DNA of 64,000 nt. Origin: Lepidostoma basale. Its lineage: Eukaryota > Arthropoda > Insecta > Trichoptera > Lepidostomatidae. Positions within the stretch are counted from its first letter, which is position 1, and each line of letters starts with the position of its first letter. Below are positions 44,670-56,934 of this stretch, in pieces. The notes under the pieces were generated by a model. That model did no database searches and was not told the DNA's origin. It worked only from the letters and a program-made list of their open reading frames with translations. The translations under genes and the position numbers were made by a program. The stretch is taken from positions 62,001 to 126,000 of the forward strand of contig JAHDVF020001223.1 in the NCBI GenBank assembly GCA_022606425.2, given 5' to 3'.

Positions 44670-44792
44670 TTCTTCTTCTTAAAGTGCCCTGTCAGGTCCC
44701 CCCAACGTTGGCGATCACTCTGGTAAACTCTTCCCTATCCTGCGCTGTCCGGAATAGCTCCTCCACAGTTTTGATTCCCGTCCATTCCCTCA

Positions 44793-44846
<54 letters not shown>

Positions 44847-45140
44847 GTATACAACAGGTTGCTTGAACCCAATTACAGTATACATTTTTTTTTTTAAGCT
44901 GATATATTGATTCTCGTGACATGTGACAGGTAGCCAATCTATCGCCATTTTATTGTCACGTGAATACTACGCCAGACCAAAGACAATGTGACAATCACAC
45001 TGCCATCGCCGGGAATCGAACCCAGAACCTTCGGAATGGGAATCAGAGCTCTTACCACTCTGCCACGAAGGTCGTCATTGCGCAGCCAAGAGATCTGCCT
45101 TCTCCCTGCCCCCCTGGGGCCCTCTATTTTTCCCTTCAAT
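44670..45140 (-). pseudogene. LINE-3-related fragment split by SINE-A
   Basis: Its 3' end (ccctgtcaggtccccccaac on the plus strand) runs to 44796. SINE-A occupies 44797-45075, and the LINE resumes at gcgcagccaagagatctgcc to about 45140. Confidence 0.8.
44797..45075 (-). repeat. SINE-A, full-length tRNA-derived SINE with 48-bp poly(A)
   Basis: Read on the minus strand from 45075, it has an A-box-like TGGCAGAGTGGTAAGAGC and a B box GGGTTCGATTCCC. A body follows, then an A run, a GTATAC-bounded segment and a 48-base poly(A) (poly-T at 44797-44844). It is inserted in a LINE-3 fragment that continues on both sides (44670-44796 and 45076-45140). Confidence 0.85.
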
Positions 45141-45555
45141 ATATAGATATATAGATATTTAGATATTTAAAATATCATAAAATTGTTTTCTATTATGATC
45201 AGTTTTGACAGATGTTATTAACATCAAATAAATATGAATTTAGAAACCAGTTCAATTTCTGGCACCGATTTTCTCCTCTTTCGCTTTTACATATACATGT
45301 TAGAAAATTAAAAAAAATACGAGTATGAACATAATTTCAATTAATAAAAGTATTAAGATACAGCGTTCTAGGAAATTAAAACATATATTTTAAAATTAAA
45401 TTTCATTGAGTAACACATATTATTAATGTGTATTTTTAATTATATTAATATACAGTCAATTGAAGATTACCTGGTGGATAAGTGTACTGTTATTATTATA
45501 CTGGTGAAATATAATTGGACAATTAAAACAATAAACGAAGAAGACAAAAACATTA

Positions 45556-47032
45556 TAGTAGAACTCCAAATATCAGAATCGCTTTCAGAATTTCAAAAAA
45601 AAAATTAAGACGGAAACTTACTGATTCTGTCTATGCGCGCTATGATTCTGTATATTGTCCTTCCCTCCGTAAAGCCATCTGTCATGGTTCATTTTTATTT
45701 TTCTGTCAGTGTGTCGTTAACCTGCTACTGCTGAAGATATAGGAGAGTGGATGGTGTGTGATTCGCCAGACCCTGGGTTTCAAATTCAAAACGATGATGA
45801 ACTTATTGAAAGCGTGAGAGAAGAAAGTGTCAAGGAAGATCAAGCGGATGATGACAGTCAAACAAATTACTATGACCAAGTTGTTCGGCAAGCAATGACT
45901 TTCATTTACAGTACGGTACGTACATGCTGTACTATTGTGCAGCACTTGTAACTACGCTTAACACTTAAAAGTGTTGCCTTTTCATTTTCTCCCATTTTCA
46001 ACATAGGGTCAAAGCACTAATGAATGACCGTTTAAGGTTCAGCTTGTACTGAAATCCACATTAAAGGCATTAATTTCATTATTTCAGTGTACAAAATAAA
46101 ATAAAACAATAAAAAATACATTGACTTCTCTAAATTCTCTATTTTTTTTTTATTGAAATATGAGTATTACTATTAAAATTAATATTTCTCTAAAAAAAAT
46201 AGCACAATCACCAGTAATTGACCACTTCAGGTTATATTGATACAATACATAGATTTTGTTACATTGTCACATTGTGAAACACCCTAACATATAAAAATAT
46301 GTAAATATTCAAAGATTGAATAAGAAATAACATTAAAAAAACACTCCACACTTTTCCTTATAAAAAAAACTACTAACAATCTCAGAACAACAACGGGAAG
46401 ATGCACTTTTACCATTTGACAAGGCACAGTTCAAAACTGATAGTTTTGTTTCTTACCAACAGTTGTCTCTGCCTACCTCTTTTGTCATAGTTTCTTGGGA
46501 TTAAAGCTTTTTGACTGGACACATAGAGCAATTCTTATTATATTTTGTTTTATTAACCAACGGTCATTTACTGGGGGGCGGTCAAATACTGGTGCTTCGA
46601 CCCTACACACAATAATTAGTTAATCTAGACTAGTGTTTCTGACTGTAAGCGCCCCCTTTCCCACAGTAAAATTGTATTTCATGCAATGAATTTCCTACTA
46701 TAAATTTTTTTAAAACTCGTACGGTACAAAACTTGTCACATATCAAAACAATCATAGGTGATATTTTTAACCTTTTTTAATTTTTGAACATAATATTGAG
46801 TAGGTATTATCCCCAAGTTAAAAATTTTGCGCGTGAAAGTGTAGTTTATTTGACAGAACTTATAAAATCAAAGCTCCTAAAGAAAGAAGTCCTATATTGA
46901 CACAATGCCCAGACTTCCAAAATGCCCACAAAGGGGCGCCGGAGCCCCGGTTAAGATCACTGATATAGACCTGTTTTTGATTACCGGAATGGGGTCCGGT
47001 TCCAATTGATTCGGATAATTGGAGTTCTACTG
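45556..47032 (+). mobile_element. Tigger/pogo transposon remnant
   Basis: The left end TAGTAGAACTCCAAATATC (first base changed) and right end GATAATTGGAGTTCTACTG are the inverted ends of a pogo-type element. Both are flanked by TA (45554-45555 and 47033-47034). The interior retains only the C-terminal tail of the transposase (45727-45948: EDIGEWMVCDSPDPGFQIQN, then an acidic stretch). The DNA-binding and catalytic domains are gone. The remainder (46000-46950) shows no coding signal; its 46560-46690 part contains C/G homopolymer runs resembling sequences at 15960 and 55850. Confidence 0.75.
45727..45948 (+). pseudogene. Tigger transposase C-terminal fragment
   Basis: The frame from EDIGEW through DDELIESVREE to an acidic tail matches the extreme C-terminus of jerky/Tigger-type transposases (WMxxDxxDPGFQIxxDDE). 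It is open to a stop at about 45950, but the ending after the acidic tail is not family-like. It has no upstream catalytic domain and is non-functional. Confidence 0.7.
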
Positions 47033-47704
47033 TATTTATATTTCTGTCCACCCCTAAGCAGATAAACTAAATGGCGTGGTTAGTTTCCATAAAGATATTT
47101 TTCCAAAAAAATATTGAATAAAAAATACAATTTAAAAAATAAATAACATTAATTAGCTAATTTGTATATCATCTAAAAAATTATATATTATATATATGTA
47201 CTGGATGTATAAAATTTATCATGAAAATATCTCTGGTATTTTCATTATCTATGGTTTACTGTATATTAATTACTTAGCTCAATACTCCCTATTTGCCAAT
47301 TATATTAAATAACAAAATAGAAAATACATAGTTTAAAAAATAGAATGCTTCAAATTCAAACATCTTTTATCCCTTTCCCTGTCAATATGTAAAAATTAAG
47401 AATGCGTAATTTCTTATTTGCAGTCAAATGTTTTTTTACTGCAGCTAAAGAAAATTCAACATACATACATCAGCTTCTAAATATTATATTATTCGATTAA
47501 AATTTATTTTAAAACTATTCATTATTTTGAATCGATTCTCTGAATACCAATTCATGTATAGATTTACTATTTTTAACACATTTCTATAAATGATTTCAAA
47601 TTTGTAAATTTATTTTAATGTATTAATGTTGTTATTTTAAATGTAATAGTAGAAGTCCATTTATTGTATTATATAATAATGAAAATAAAAAAACAATAAT
47701 TAGA

Positions 47705-47850
47705 AATGTCTTTATAGTATATATTTAGTTAAATTCTACATAGGTTTATGGCTTTGATCGGTTTCGGCAACTTGTTACCATTTTCTGGTCGGTCGAAACA
47801 GGTCGAAGTCATAAACCTAAGTGGAATTTAATTAAACATATACAATAAAG
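47705..47850. repeat. Family B head-to-head repeat, decayed
   Basis: gatcggtttcggcaacttgt on the left and ggtcgaaacaggtcgaagtc on the right face each other. The tails carry taaattctacataggtttat and its complement. Helix II is missing from the right copy. Confidence 0.5.
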
Positions 47851-48700
47851 AAATTTTTATTTATTTATATTAATTGTGACCTCATTCATATTAATTTTGA
47901 ACTATAAAAGAGTTCAAAGATGTTAAGTTCAGTGAATTTTTATAAAAAAAATCTATGGATTTCCCAAAATAATAGAGTTGAAATCAAAGGTAATCCATAG
48001 ATAAATCGATAATAATGAATTGCACGTCTGACGTCACATTCTCAACATTATCTTTTGTTATGTTTTAATATTGTCATACTCGGATTAAATGCATATTCCA
48101 AATTACTTTTATATTACATGTTGATCTGTTTCTAGTCAAATAATATTAATTTGTTCTTAACTAGAATTCTTTCAATTTTAAATTGTATGTCAATAACAAA
48201 ACAATAAAAATCTTATTTGTATTTCGTATCTGAATTATAATATTTTATACATATCACTATTATTTTTACTTCATAGACGATTTCTTAGAGCATCGGGGTT
48301 ATTTAGGAATTGACATTTCTATATAAATTAGGTACTTAAACATTTTTATTTCGTTATTTCAATACGAAAGATATTTATTTTAATGTTTACGTAAATAACT
48401 TGTTAAACTCGTGTTTATCAATATTTAATAATTTACATGTCTTCATTATGTATAGGCGATGTAACAATAATTAAAAAAACTAATATCGTAAATTGTGAAA
48501 ATAATTAATATATTTAGTTTATAATAAATGCAATGACTCGGAATGTATCATAAATGATATTCTATACATTGAGAGAAATCATGTCAAAAGACAAAAAAAT
48601 TATAATATTTAATTATTTCACTTATTCTAATACTTTGTTGATTGATTACTATTTTTCTATTAAGACTCTGTTACGATACTATTTTACTTATATTGAATTA
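47851..48700. other. Stretch with no recognised feature
   Basis: Very AT-rich. The 61-codon frame at 48554-48739 is compositionally biased and not gene-like. Confidence 0.5.
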
Positions 48701-48704
48701 AATA

Positions 48705-49380
48705 TCATAGTCTTCTTCTTCTTCATCTGCAATATTTAGGACTGCGTCATGTTATTTCTCGGAGCCTGTTCCTGGGATGTAGATGTCCAAATGTCTCGCC
48801 ATCTTTTGGGTGGTATTCCTGGAGGTCGATTTCATGTTGGTATTTTATTTGCGGCTGTATTAATCACTCTTTCAAAACATGCTCTTTCCACATGATTTTT
48901 CCACGAGCGACTTCTCAGTCTTCCCCATTACATGACATCTTCCACATTGCAGATCTTTCTTATTTCAGAATTTCTTACTCTGTCTCAGAGTGTCGTTCCC
49001 GCAACGGATCGGAGAGTCTTCATTTCTGAAGTGAGACTTTTTGTTCTGGTGATGTCAGCTCTCGTTTCTATTCCATGTGTCATTTTAGGACGTACGCATG
49101 TCTTGTAAATTCGTATTTTGCTCTCCTTTAGCATATTTTTGTTTTTCCAAACAGCATTTTCCAAGCAGCCAGCCACAACGGCGGCCCTGTTTGTTAGTTC
49201 ACTTACTTCTCCGTAGAGGTCACTGCTGCTTGATACATCAACACCTAAGTACTTGAAATGCATCACTTGTTCTATTATTTTATTATCTAATGCAAGCTTG
49301 CATCGTACTGGTTGTCTTGATGTAACCATGCTCTTTGTCTTGCCTTTGAAGATATTCATGTTGGTTATTTCAATATTATA
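48705..49380 (-). pseudogene. LINE-4-related fragment
   Basis: The reverse strand is open for 124 codons: MNIFKGKTKSMVTSRQPVRC, VMHFKYLGVDVSSSSDLYGE, KNKNMLKESKIRIYKTCVRP, MKTLRSVAGTTL. This is RT C-terminal sequence with the KYLG motif. It serves as the single-copy reference for the array at 26230-26885. Confidence 0.8.
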
Positions 49381-49394
49381 GTCATTTAATAGTA

Positions 49395-49650
49395 ATCATC
49401 ATCATCAGACTTTAGTTGTCCAATGCTGAACATAGGCCTCCCTTCCTGACCTCCACAACTCTCTATCTCTCGCCACTCTGTGCCATTGACCTCCTGCCAC
49501 TCTCTTGATGTCATCAGACCATTTGGCTTGTGGTCTGCCTGGATTTCTATGTCCGTATCTCGGTCGCCATTCTAGAGTGCGTCTTGTCCACCGATCATCC
49601 GTTGACTTCGCTACGTGGTCGGCCCAATTCCACTTCAACGAGGCTATTTT
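49395..49650 (-). pseudogene. LINE-2-related fragment
   Basis: The reverse strand encodes MKWNWADHVAKSTDDRWTRR and GRPQAKWSDDIKRVAGGQWH, ending FVQHWTTKV-like. It abuts a LINE-4 fragment. Confidence 0.75.
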
Positions 49651-50084
49651 GCACGTGTCTGCGTTAATAGAAATACTACAATAATATTTTGGTAATTACG
49701 AAGTATGGTAGTATCGAAACTGATAGACAATGGATCAAAAAAGTAATAAAGTGGTGTCAAAATAAGCAAAGAAAAACGTCACTTTTAAAATAACATTGTT
49801 TGTTTAATATATTTTATGTGACAAGAAAGTATTATATAGAATGTATCTTGTATATGTATAAATAAATAATTGTTATTTAATAAAACATTAAATGAATATT
49901 ATTTATTATGTATAGTTTTGTTGTATAGTTTTTTAATCAAATAATTTTCCGTCGATCGTAAAATGTTTTAGTTATAATCTCACATTATGTATTAATAAGT
50001 GTACCCACGCTAAAGCGCAATAAAGTTTTTTGCATGTGTGCAATATATTTTAATATGAAAGTATCTTTATTTTAAAACGTCCTA

Positions 50085-50440
50085 ATCCATATAATGTTCT
50101 CTTCTTGCCCTGTCACACCTCCGTGGTTCATAGGTCTTCAAGGAATCTTCTCCACCCGACTCTATTGCAGGCCTGATGCCTAAAATCATCCCAAGTGAGG
50201 CCTGCTGTTTTAACATCGTCCTGCAGGGCTCTTCTCCAGGTGGCTCTAGGTCTGCCCCGCTTCCTCTTTCCCAGTCCAGTCTAGTGCGCCCTGAGCGATG
50301 CAGGCTGGGTTCTGTCTCAGAGTGTGACCGATTCACTGCCATTTGCGTCTAGAGACTTGATCTCTAATTGGATTTTCGCTTGTCATGGTTCAGAGAACGG
50401 CATTTGACACTGCTTGGGGCCAATAGATCTTGAATATTGA
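50085..50440 (-). pseudogene. LINE-5 family 3' fragment
   Basis: Matches 36650-36990 (cctccgtggttcataggtct on the plus strand). The coding part is broken. Confidence 0.75.
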
Positions 50441-50449
50441 TAATATAAA

Positions 50450-50990
50450 CCGCAGAGCTAAAAAGAAGGTTCGGAAACATGAGTTAAATCCTTAAAAAAA
50501 CGGAAAATACCGATCAACCTGTAACGAAAAATCTATGAGGCCTGCGTTCTGCCAGTTGGTACTTATGGTCTTGAAACTGTTACATTGTCCAAACAAAGTG
50601 GGGAGAAACCACAAGTGAACCAAAGAGCCGTGGAAAGAGCCATATTAGGAATCAGCCTAAGAGACAGAGTCAGAAGCGATACGGTGAGAGAAAAAACAAA
50701 GGTCACTTACATCATCCAACGGGTGGCGACTCTAAAATGGCAGTAGGCAGGTCACGTAGCCAGAAGCTCAGATGAAAAGTGGCCAAGAAGACTGCTGACT
50801 TGGAGACCGTGGACGGCAAAGAGAAGTGCAGGGCGACCACAACTACGGTGGAAGGATGATCTGAACAGGCACGTCAGAATAACCTGGATGCAGTCTGCAC
50901 AGGACAGAGTGACATGGAAGCGAATGGAGGAGGGCTTTGTCCAGGTGTGGACGGGAACAGGCTGAGGAAGAAGAAGAAGAAGAAGATGTA
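50450..50990 (+). pseudogene. LINE-2 family 3' fragment
   Basis: The plus strand has pieces such as AILGISLRDRVRSDTVREKT and RPQLRWKDDLNRHVRITWMQ with frameshifts. The GAAGAAGAAGAAGAAGAAGA tail (50966-50986) marks the 3' end. Confidence 0.8.
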
Positions 50991-51398
50991 TATTTAATAT
51001 ACGAGGCATCAATTGGTAGGCATTTTTGACCTTGATATTTTCAAGTAATTCCACGAAATTTCTAATGTATCTCTAATTACTTTTTTTTCTTCTGCCTATT
51101 AGTTTAGGCTTAGGTAATAGTTTTACTAACGATCTAAAATGCGATTTTTTTACCGTCTTTACCTTTTTCTCCCAAACAAGAAATTAGACAAAAGTTTATT
51201 AGGTAATTACTAGCAAATATTTAATTAAACTGGTAACACTGAAGTAGAGCATCAAAAGCGGGATTAATTTGAAAGTTATGTTGTCATGAGTAGATAACGT
51301 AATCTGATAAGATAATAGTACTAAACATTGTTCTGTACAAATAAGATAATGCACACCCTAGTACACTTCGCAAACAACGAACAGAGCTGAATAGTGAA

Positions 51399-54300
51399 AT
51401 GGCTCAATCACAAAATGGTAGTCCCGCAAGACCAAACCATTCTCGCATCGACGATGTGGTCTCATCAAGTCCAGAGCTCGGACCGACTCCTCCGGACGGT
51501 GGCTACGGCTGGATGATAGTGCTGGTCGCTTTAGTCGTCCAAATCCTAGTTCCAAGCATCGTGTCAGCCTATGGTGTCATTATCCTGTATTTAAACCTTC
51601 TGACGGACTATGAAGAAGAACAAGTGTTCAAGATATGGGAGAAGAACATTATTCTGGTGCCTATTTTGATGACTGTGTTTTGGCTGCTGCTGGAACCGTG
51701 GAGCAGGACGATTGTTTTGATCTCCAATCGACCTCGGGTAGTGTCCATTTCAGGGGTATTGCTGATGGGAGCTGGCATTATGCTATCCAACTTCTCAGTT
51801 GATTCGGAAGAAAACGATATCATTATCAATGTGTTTTCTGGAATTCTTATCGGTAAAGTAGACCTTTATTTTACTAACTAAGCAACCATCATAGTGATAG
51901 TGATTCATACATTTATTAACACTATAGAATTCTTAGAATTATTCAAACAAAACAATAGTTTTTCACCTATATGAATTTGTAGGTTTCACCTAATTGTATG
52001 TCCTTAATGTTTATTCATTTATTTATTTTTGTTGGTACACAAACAATGCATCATGCATCATTTAGGTGGCCCTTAACTATATGGATTATTTATTTATTTA
52101 TAATTTTTATAAGTCTCACCCCCTAATCCTTTTCCTTTAGGGCTAATAAGTAACTGGTAATTTTTTGTAATTTTTATTTAATATTAACAGGTGCCCCAAA
52201 GGGGGTGAAATTTTTTACAAAATTAGTTAAATTTTTAAATTACGAAAAAAATACCAGTTGCTTATTAGCCCTAAATGAAAAGAATTGGGTGGTGAGACGT
52301 TTTAAATTTGAAACAAAATTAATAAAATAGTTTTTGCGAAAATTTTAGAATCTAACTAATTTTGTTAAATTTTCGTAATCGTGCCACGTTTTCCTCGGCC
52401 TTCCTCTATTTCTAACTCCGTTAACGTCGTTTACATATACCTTCTTCACCATTCTATCTTCACTCATTCTTTCCATGTGTCCAAACCTGACCCTTTTTTT
52501 ATTTTGTTCAAAACATTTTCTTTCGAACCGCATTTACTTCTTATATTTACATTTGACACTCTATCATATACAGATAATAAAAAAATTGTTGCAGTATAAA
52601 AGTTTTTTTTTCTTTTTTTTTTTGTATACAACAGGTCGTTTGAACCCAATTACTGTATACAATTTATTTTAGCTATTATATTGATTCTCATGACATGTGA
52701 TAGGTAGCCAATTTATCGCAATTTTATTGTCATGTGAATTCTACACAAGACCAATGACAATGTTGATTTGCACTTTTATAACTTAACAATGTATATGGCC
52801 GTCTTGAATTGACCAATTTTATTGTTTCTTTAACAATGATGTTAACAACAACAAAACTCCATATTGAATAATTAATACGAATGAAAACGTCAGTTTTCTT
52901 GAAGTTTTATTACATTAGGGAATGGCATGTTTAGCCCTTCTAAGGCATTATCAAATGTGGCGAAATTTCAGCTCGTTGCTGTTCATATATGCACACTAGT
53001 AAATGGAGCAGTATATGGCAATTAACGAAAATTTATGTGGCTTTATACAATTTAAAAAAAATAATCATTAGTTTCCTTGAAATATGTAAAATTATTTTTT
53101 TAACAATTTGTAAAAATATGTTTTTATTAGAAAGACTTTATTTCGTCCCCACCTCAAAAAACTTTTTTTGATTTATATAATGTCATTTAGTATTCCCTTA
53201 CTATGTAATCATTAAATAGTCCATTGTTTTGGCCGAAAAACTATGATTGGGGCATGTTTGGGGCAATGTTTGGGGCATGGTTTGGCTGGTTCGGCAGGGT
53301 TCAGCCATTGCGATGAGCGCTTCCGATTATCATACAGGATCCACTTTTCATCACAGGTAATGATTCGATTCAAAATCCCTTCATTATTGTGCCGGTTGAG
53401 TAATGCAACGCAGCAGTCAACGCGCGTTTGTTGATTTGCTTCGCTCAATTCGTGAGGTACCCACCTTTCAAGCTTTTTCACCTTCCCAATTTGCTTCAAG
53501 TGGATTAAAACAGTTTTATCACTAACACCGCAGCCTGCAGCTAACTCGGACGTGGTTTGCGATGGATCCGCTTCCACAATAGCCTTCAATTCTTCATTAT
53601 CAACTTTGGTCTCTGGCCGTCCACGGGGCTTGTTCTGCACGTCGAAATTTCCAGAACGAAAACGTTGGAAACAAAAACGCACTGTGTTTTCTTTTGCGGC
53701 ACCGTCGCCATACACATCATTAATCCTTCGAGCCGTTTCTGCAACACTGGTACCACGGTGGAACTCGTACTCGTAAATAACGCGATATTTCAAGTTTTCC
53801 ATTTTGTAAACTGAGTGACGCAAAGAAAAAAAACAATTGAGGAAAAAACAAATTAATTATAATTTTCGAAACACAAATACTTGAGTAAATAGCTGTATAA
53901 ATTTGAATTTGGAATTCCTAACCAAAGAGAAGATATTTGAGATTAAAGTTGCCAGTACGGCAAAACGCCAATTTCATATGTAAGGACCTAATACGAGTAT
54001 ATATGCATCATCATGGGTGATTTCTTGTTTTTTAATGTGATTCAATATGGGAATTTTTCAAACAGTGCACACTCTCATATTCAAATTGTACATCGCTCTA
54101 CACGCCTTCCCGTCAGCCAGCCAGCTAAAATGACAACTTCTACCTGAATAGGCTTTGCCTCCAGTGCCGCCGCCACAGTTCCTGACCATCTTAATCGCTC
54201 AATACTCCATTTTGCCGTTACCATCATCCCAACCCGTTTCTTGGACGCCTCCATCCCTTGGTTCTTCTGTCGCCGTTGACGCCACCTCCTTCTGCCCCGC

Positions 54301-56440
54301 CGCCATTGCTGCCGACCCGCTGTTAACTCCAACGACCCATGCTCCAATCCTTTCCTTTCCACCATCCATCATCCTTATTCCATTCTGTATCTCAACCAAG
54401 GCCACCCTTGTCCCACTCGGTTCTGTATCCAAGACCGATCGACCCCCACCCAAGGCCACTCCCTGTCACCGTCCTTCGGTCTCCACCCAAGACCTCGGCC
54501 CCTGTCCAAGGCATCCTCGACCCCTTCACACTTTCTCCCTACCCGGGTAGTCAGGTCCAAATGTGGGAAACAACCTACTACATCCTCCAAGTAACCCTCC
54601 CCTCACCATCCAATATAATCCAACTTTATTATTCCAAGAAAGAAATTTCCAACATGTGGGGGAGCAACAGCTTTCGGGCTGGTACTCCCGAAGAGACAAT
54701 ATCCAAGGAGAACCCACGTGAATAATGTTTTAAATATTTATTATTTGCAGGTGTTGGCGCCTCTCTGACGACCCAACAAACGGAGATTTTATTGAAACAC
54801 TATTTTAGAAAAAAAATTGAGATAGTTCAAAAAGTGTATAAAACCAGCATCGTCATTGGCAACGTTCTGATTCCACTGGCCATCGGGATTCTATGTACGC
54901 ATTTTGGTGCAAGTTTGACACTGGTAATTTACGCCGGACTCGTCGTCCAACAATGCCTGACGCTCCTATTTTTCACTCGCCCGATTTACGTCGTAAAAGC
55001 GATGCAGAACAACTACAAAATATTGAAAGAAGCCACGGAAGACGACGATGAACAGATATACCCGCCCCAGGGGCAAGCCGATCTTGAAAGAAACAACCAG
55101 AGCGAAGATGTCACAAATAATAATAAAGAAAATGAAATAATTCCGGACAGGACTGTGCCGAATGATGACCAAGACGAAAATGTAATAGCCACTTTCAACT
55201 CTGCCAACACAACGAGAGAAGTAATCGAAATAGATTCTCCAGTCTTGACCAGATACGATACAACTAGCAATCCTTTCGGATCTAACTTCGTAAGCGAATG
55301 GGATAGGATTGATCGCTTTGTAGAACCTCAAGATTTGTACAGAGAAACAACTATAGCCGCAGACGCGGTAGGTGACAATGTCTTCACATACGAACCGCAA
55401 AGCATCAATCCTGGAACCGCGAGAAGAACGGCCAACACAAAAAAGAACATCTTTATATTTCTTTCAGTGCTGAAGGATAGAAAGTTTTACGCTTTTACAC
55501 ACATTTTACTCACTCTGAGGTTCTCCATGCTAATGTTTGGAGTATTGTTCCCTGCATACATCTCGCAGCAAGCTCCCGAGATGGAAATGATGACGGTTAT
55601 GGCTGTCATTACAGTGATGTATCTTGGAGCCTTATGCCTCACAGTTGTATCTGTATTCTTCACGAGTCTAGTCAGCGAGAAATTCTTTTTACGATTATTT
55701 AGCGTAATCGCAATGATATCTTTTATTGGTGAGTAAACTAACTTTAACTTTTTTAGATTTAAATATAAAATTAAAATGCTTTTTCATGAAAATAGTCTTA
55801 CAGAGTATTTTATTATTAATTTCTTAAATGTGTTATTATAATTACACCATGGCGCCCCCCTTGACTGCCCATTTCTCCCCCAATTGATTCTAGACCCACT
55901 ACCCACCCTTACACTGGAGTCCAGTACCGCCCCCATTAACAAACCGAAGCTTCAACCCCTATGTGCGGTTACCTGCAGCCCAAAAAAAATTGGTCTTAAA
56001 CTGGGACTGATTACATTTGCAACTTATATATAAACATAATTATAATAAACCTTTTCACTATAATTCCTTAATACTAAACTATACATAATATTATGTTGAA
56101 CTGAAAGAAACTGTCTGAGCAGCAAATGTTTCCAGCCACTGCAACTATTATCTTATTTTATTTAATTCCAGTGATCTGCAATATTCCTTCTCAAAACTGG
56201 AGGGTTTTCTTCGGGATGCTGGCCGTATATTCAACCATCTGCGTCTATGTGGCACACAAACCCATCTACAACACGCTGACGTTGGACTTCGACGCGTCCG
56301 TCATCTCAATAGCCTCCAACTGCCTCTCCGCTCTGGTTATCCTGTTTGTAATGCTGGTTCACAATTATGAATATGCCACCTGCTTTATAATAGCGGGTAG
56401 TTTACATTTTATGATATTTGGGGTGTCTTTCTTATTATAG
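51399..56440 (+). CDS. Monocarboxylate-transporter-like MFS protein (SLC16 type)
   Basis: Three exons, 51399-51852, 54751-55728 and 56172-56440, splice in frame (both junctions interrupt a codon after its first base) to 566 residues. The first ATG is at 51399, after a short hydrophilic leader. PPDGGYGWMIVLVALVVQ near residue 31 is the signature at the start of TM1 in the SLC16 family of the major facilitator superfamily, which moves monocarboxylates and related small solutes across membranes. About six hydrophobic spans occur before residue 235. A long charged loop follows, rich in Asp, Glu and Asn (roughly residues 240-380). A second set of about six spans reaches the C-terminus. This 6+loop+6 layout fits the family. 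The loop is highly acidic and unlike a conserved domain. Substrate cannot be inferred. Intron 1 (2.9 kb) contains a LINE tail, a SINE, a palindromic repeat, a truncated mariner and a GC-rich repeat. No poly(A) signal was confidently placed. Confidence 0.88.
52378..52572 (-). pseudogene. LINE-1 family fragment, intronic
   Basis: The reverse strand encodes FGHMERMSEDRMVKKVYVND and RNRGRPRKTWHD. Both ends are truncated. Confidence 0.75.
52603..52765 (-). repeat. SINE-A copy, 5'-truncated
   Basis: Poly(A) (plus-strand T run 52603-52623), the GTATACAACAGGTC segment and the body (catgtgataggtagccaatt). The tRNA-like head is missing. It lies in the first intron of the SLC16-like gene. Confidence 0.75.
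52810..52960 (-). repeat. R1 repeat arm
   Basis: Reversed R1 tail (tttattgtttctttaacaat), the cgaatgaaaacgtcagtttt segment and a decayed GAAACATGTC (reads ggcatgtttagcccttctaa on the plus strand). It continues into the 52960-53214 segment. Confidence 0.55.
52960..53214 (+). repeat. Part of the 31321-31875 palindrome family abutting the mariner fragment
   Basis: The left part (from about 52960) matches one arm of the giant palindrome at 31321-31875, including the shared ACACTAGTAAATGGAGCAG. The right part (53120-53210) matches, in reverse, that palindrome's unpaired centre (tttatttcgtc, then atcatttagta). The segment therefore looks like a rearranged copy fused to the truncated mariner at about 53212. 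Confidence 0.6.
53212..53991 (-). mobile_element. Truncated mariner transposon with N-terminal half of transposase
   Basis: Read on the minus strand, the element starts at a mariner-type inverted end (TTAGGTCCTTACATATGAAA, from 53991) next to TA. It has a short leader, then a frame from about 53800 (MENLKYRVIYEYEF). The predicted protein shows the paired helix-turn-helix DNA-binding region (GRPETKVDNEEL, TTSELAAGCGVSDKTV), a basic linker, and the first catalytic aspartate in ITCDEKWILYDN. The frame stops at 53212, shortly after the first Asp, and abuts unrelated palindromic sequence. The second and third catalytic acids and the other terminal repeat are missing, so it cannot transpose. It sits in the first intron of the SLC16-like gene, antisense to it. 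Confidence 0.85.
54090..54724. repeat. Repeat P (copy 2), GC-rich
   Basis: The longest copy. It ends about 25 bp before the second coding exon of the SLC16-like gene. Open frames on both strands are a by-product of composition and none resembles a known protein. The end has a small hairpin (TTCGGG against CCCGAA). Confidence 0.55.
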
Positions 56441-56934
56441 TGTTATTAAATGTATTAGAATTAAATATTATGCACTAAATAGACCTAAGAGAGATAAAAA
56501 TATTTTTAATATATACATACACCTAAATAGAAACTAAGAGAGATAAAATTATTTTTAATTATTACACGCGGATAAGAATAAACTATTTTATAGAAAAAAC
56601 TTTTTTTTAAACTCTTGAAACACGGTTAGCATCTTTAGGGTGACATTATATATTATTCAATCACTTTCCACGTTTGCACAGTTATTGGCATATACGTCTG
56701 CTGAACGCAGTCTCCCCCGAGATCGACGTCTTTCATATTAGTGAAGGTACGTTCAGGGGACAAATACTCTTGACTTATCTTGTCTTTCTAATGTCGAAAC
56801 ATCTCTAATGCATTTCTGGTATTATGTTATATTTTTATAATATTTTACCTGTACTCAATAGATGCCTTAAACAATTTGCTGTTTGTAATGTCTTTTGAGT
56901 TAATAAACTGATTTGATTTGATTTGATTCTTCTT

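Noticed and set aside
44990..45075. tRNA gene-like A and B boxes
   Set aside because: Continuous with a SINE body and a 48-base poly(A) tail, and shared with other copies; not a standalone tRNA gene. The same applies to 58162-58230.
54081..54365. Arg/Glu-rich open frame on the minus strand (94 codons)
   Set aside because: Lies in GC-rich repeat P; its bias comes from composition, and overlapping frames are open on the other strand.
54630..54710. GGG/CCC hairpin with GAAAG at the end of repeat P, loosely hammerhead-like
   Set aside because: The CUGANGA position reads unlike the core and the other repeat P copies do not support the fold.
54966..55400. 144-codon antisense frame
   Set aside because: Shadow of the second coding exon of the SLC16-like gene.
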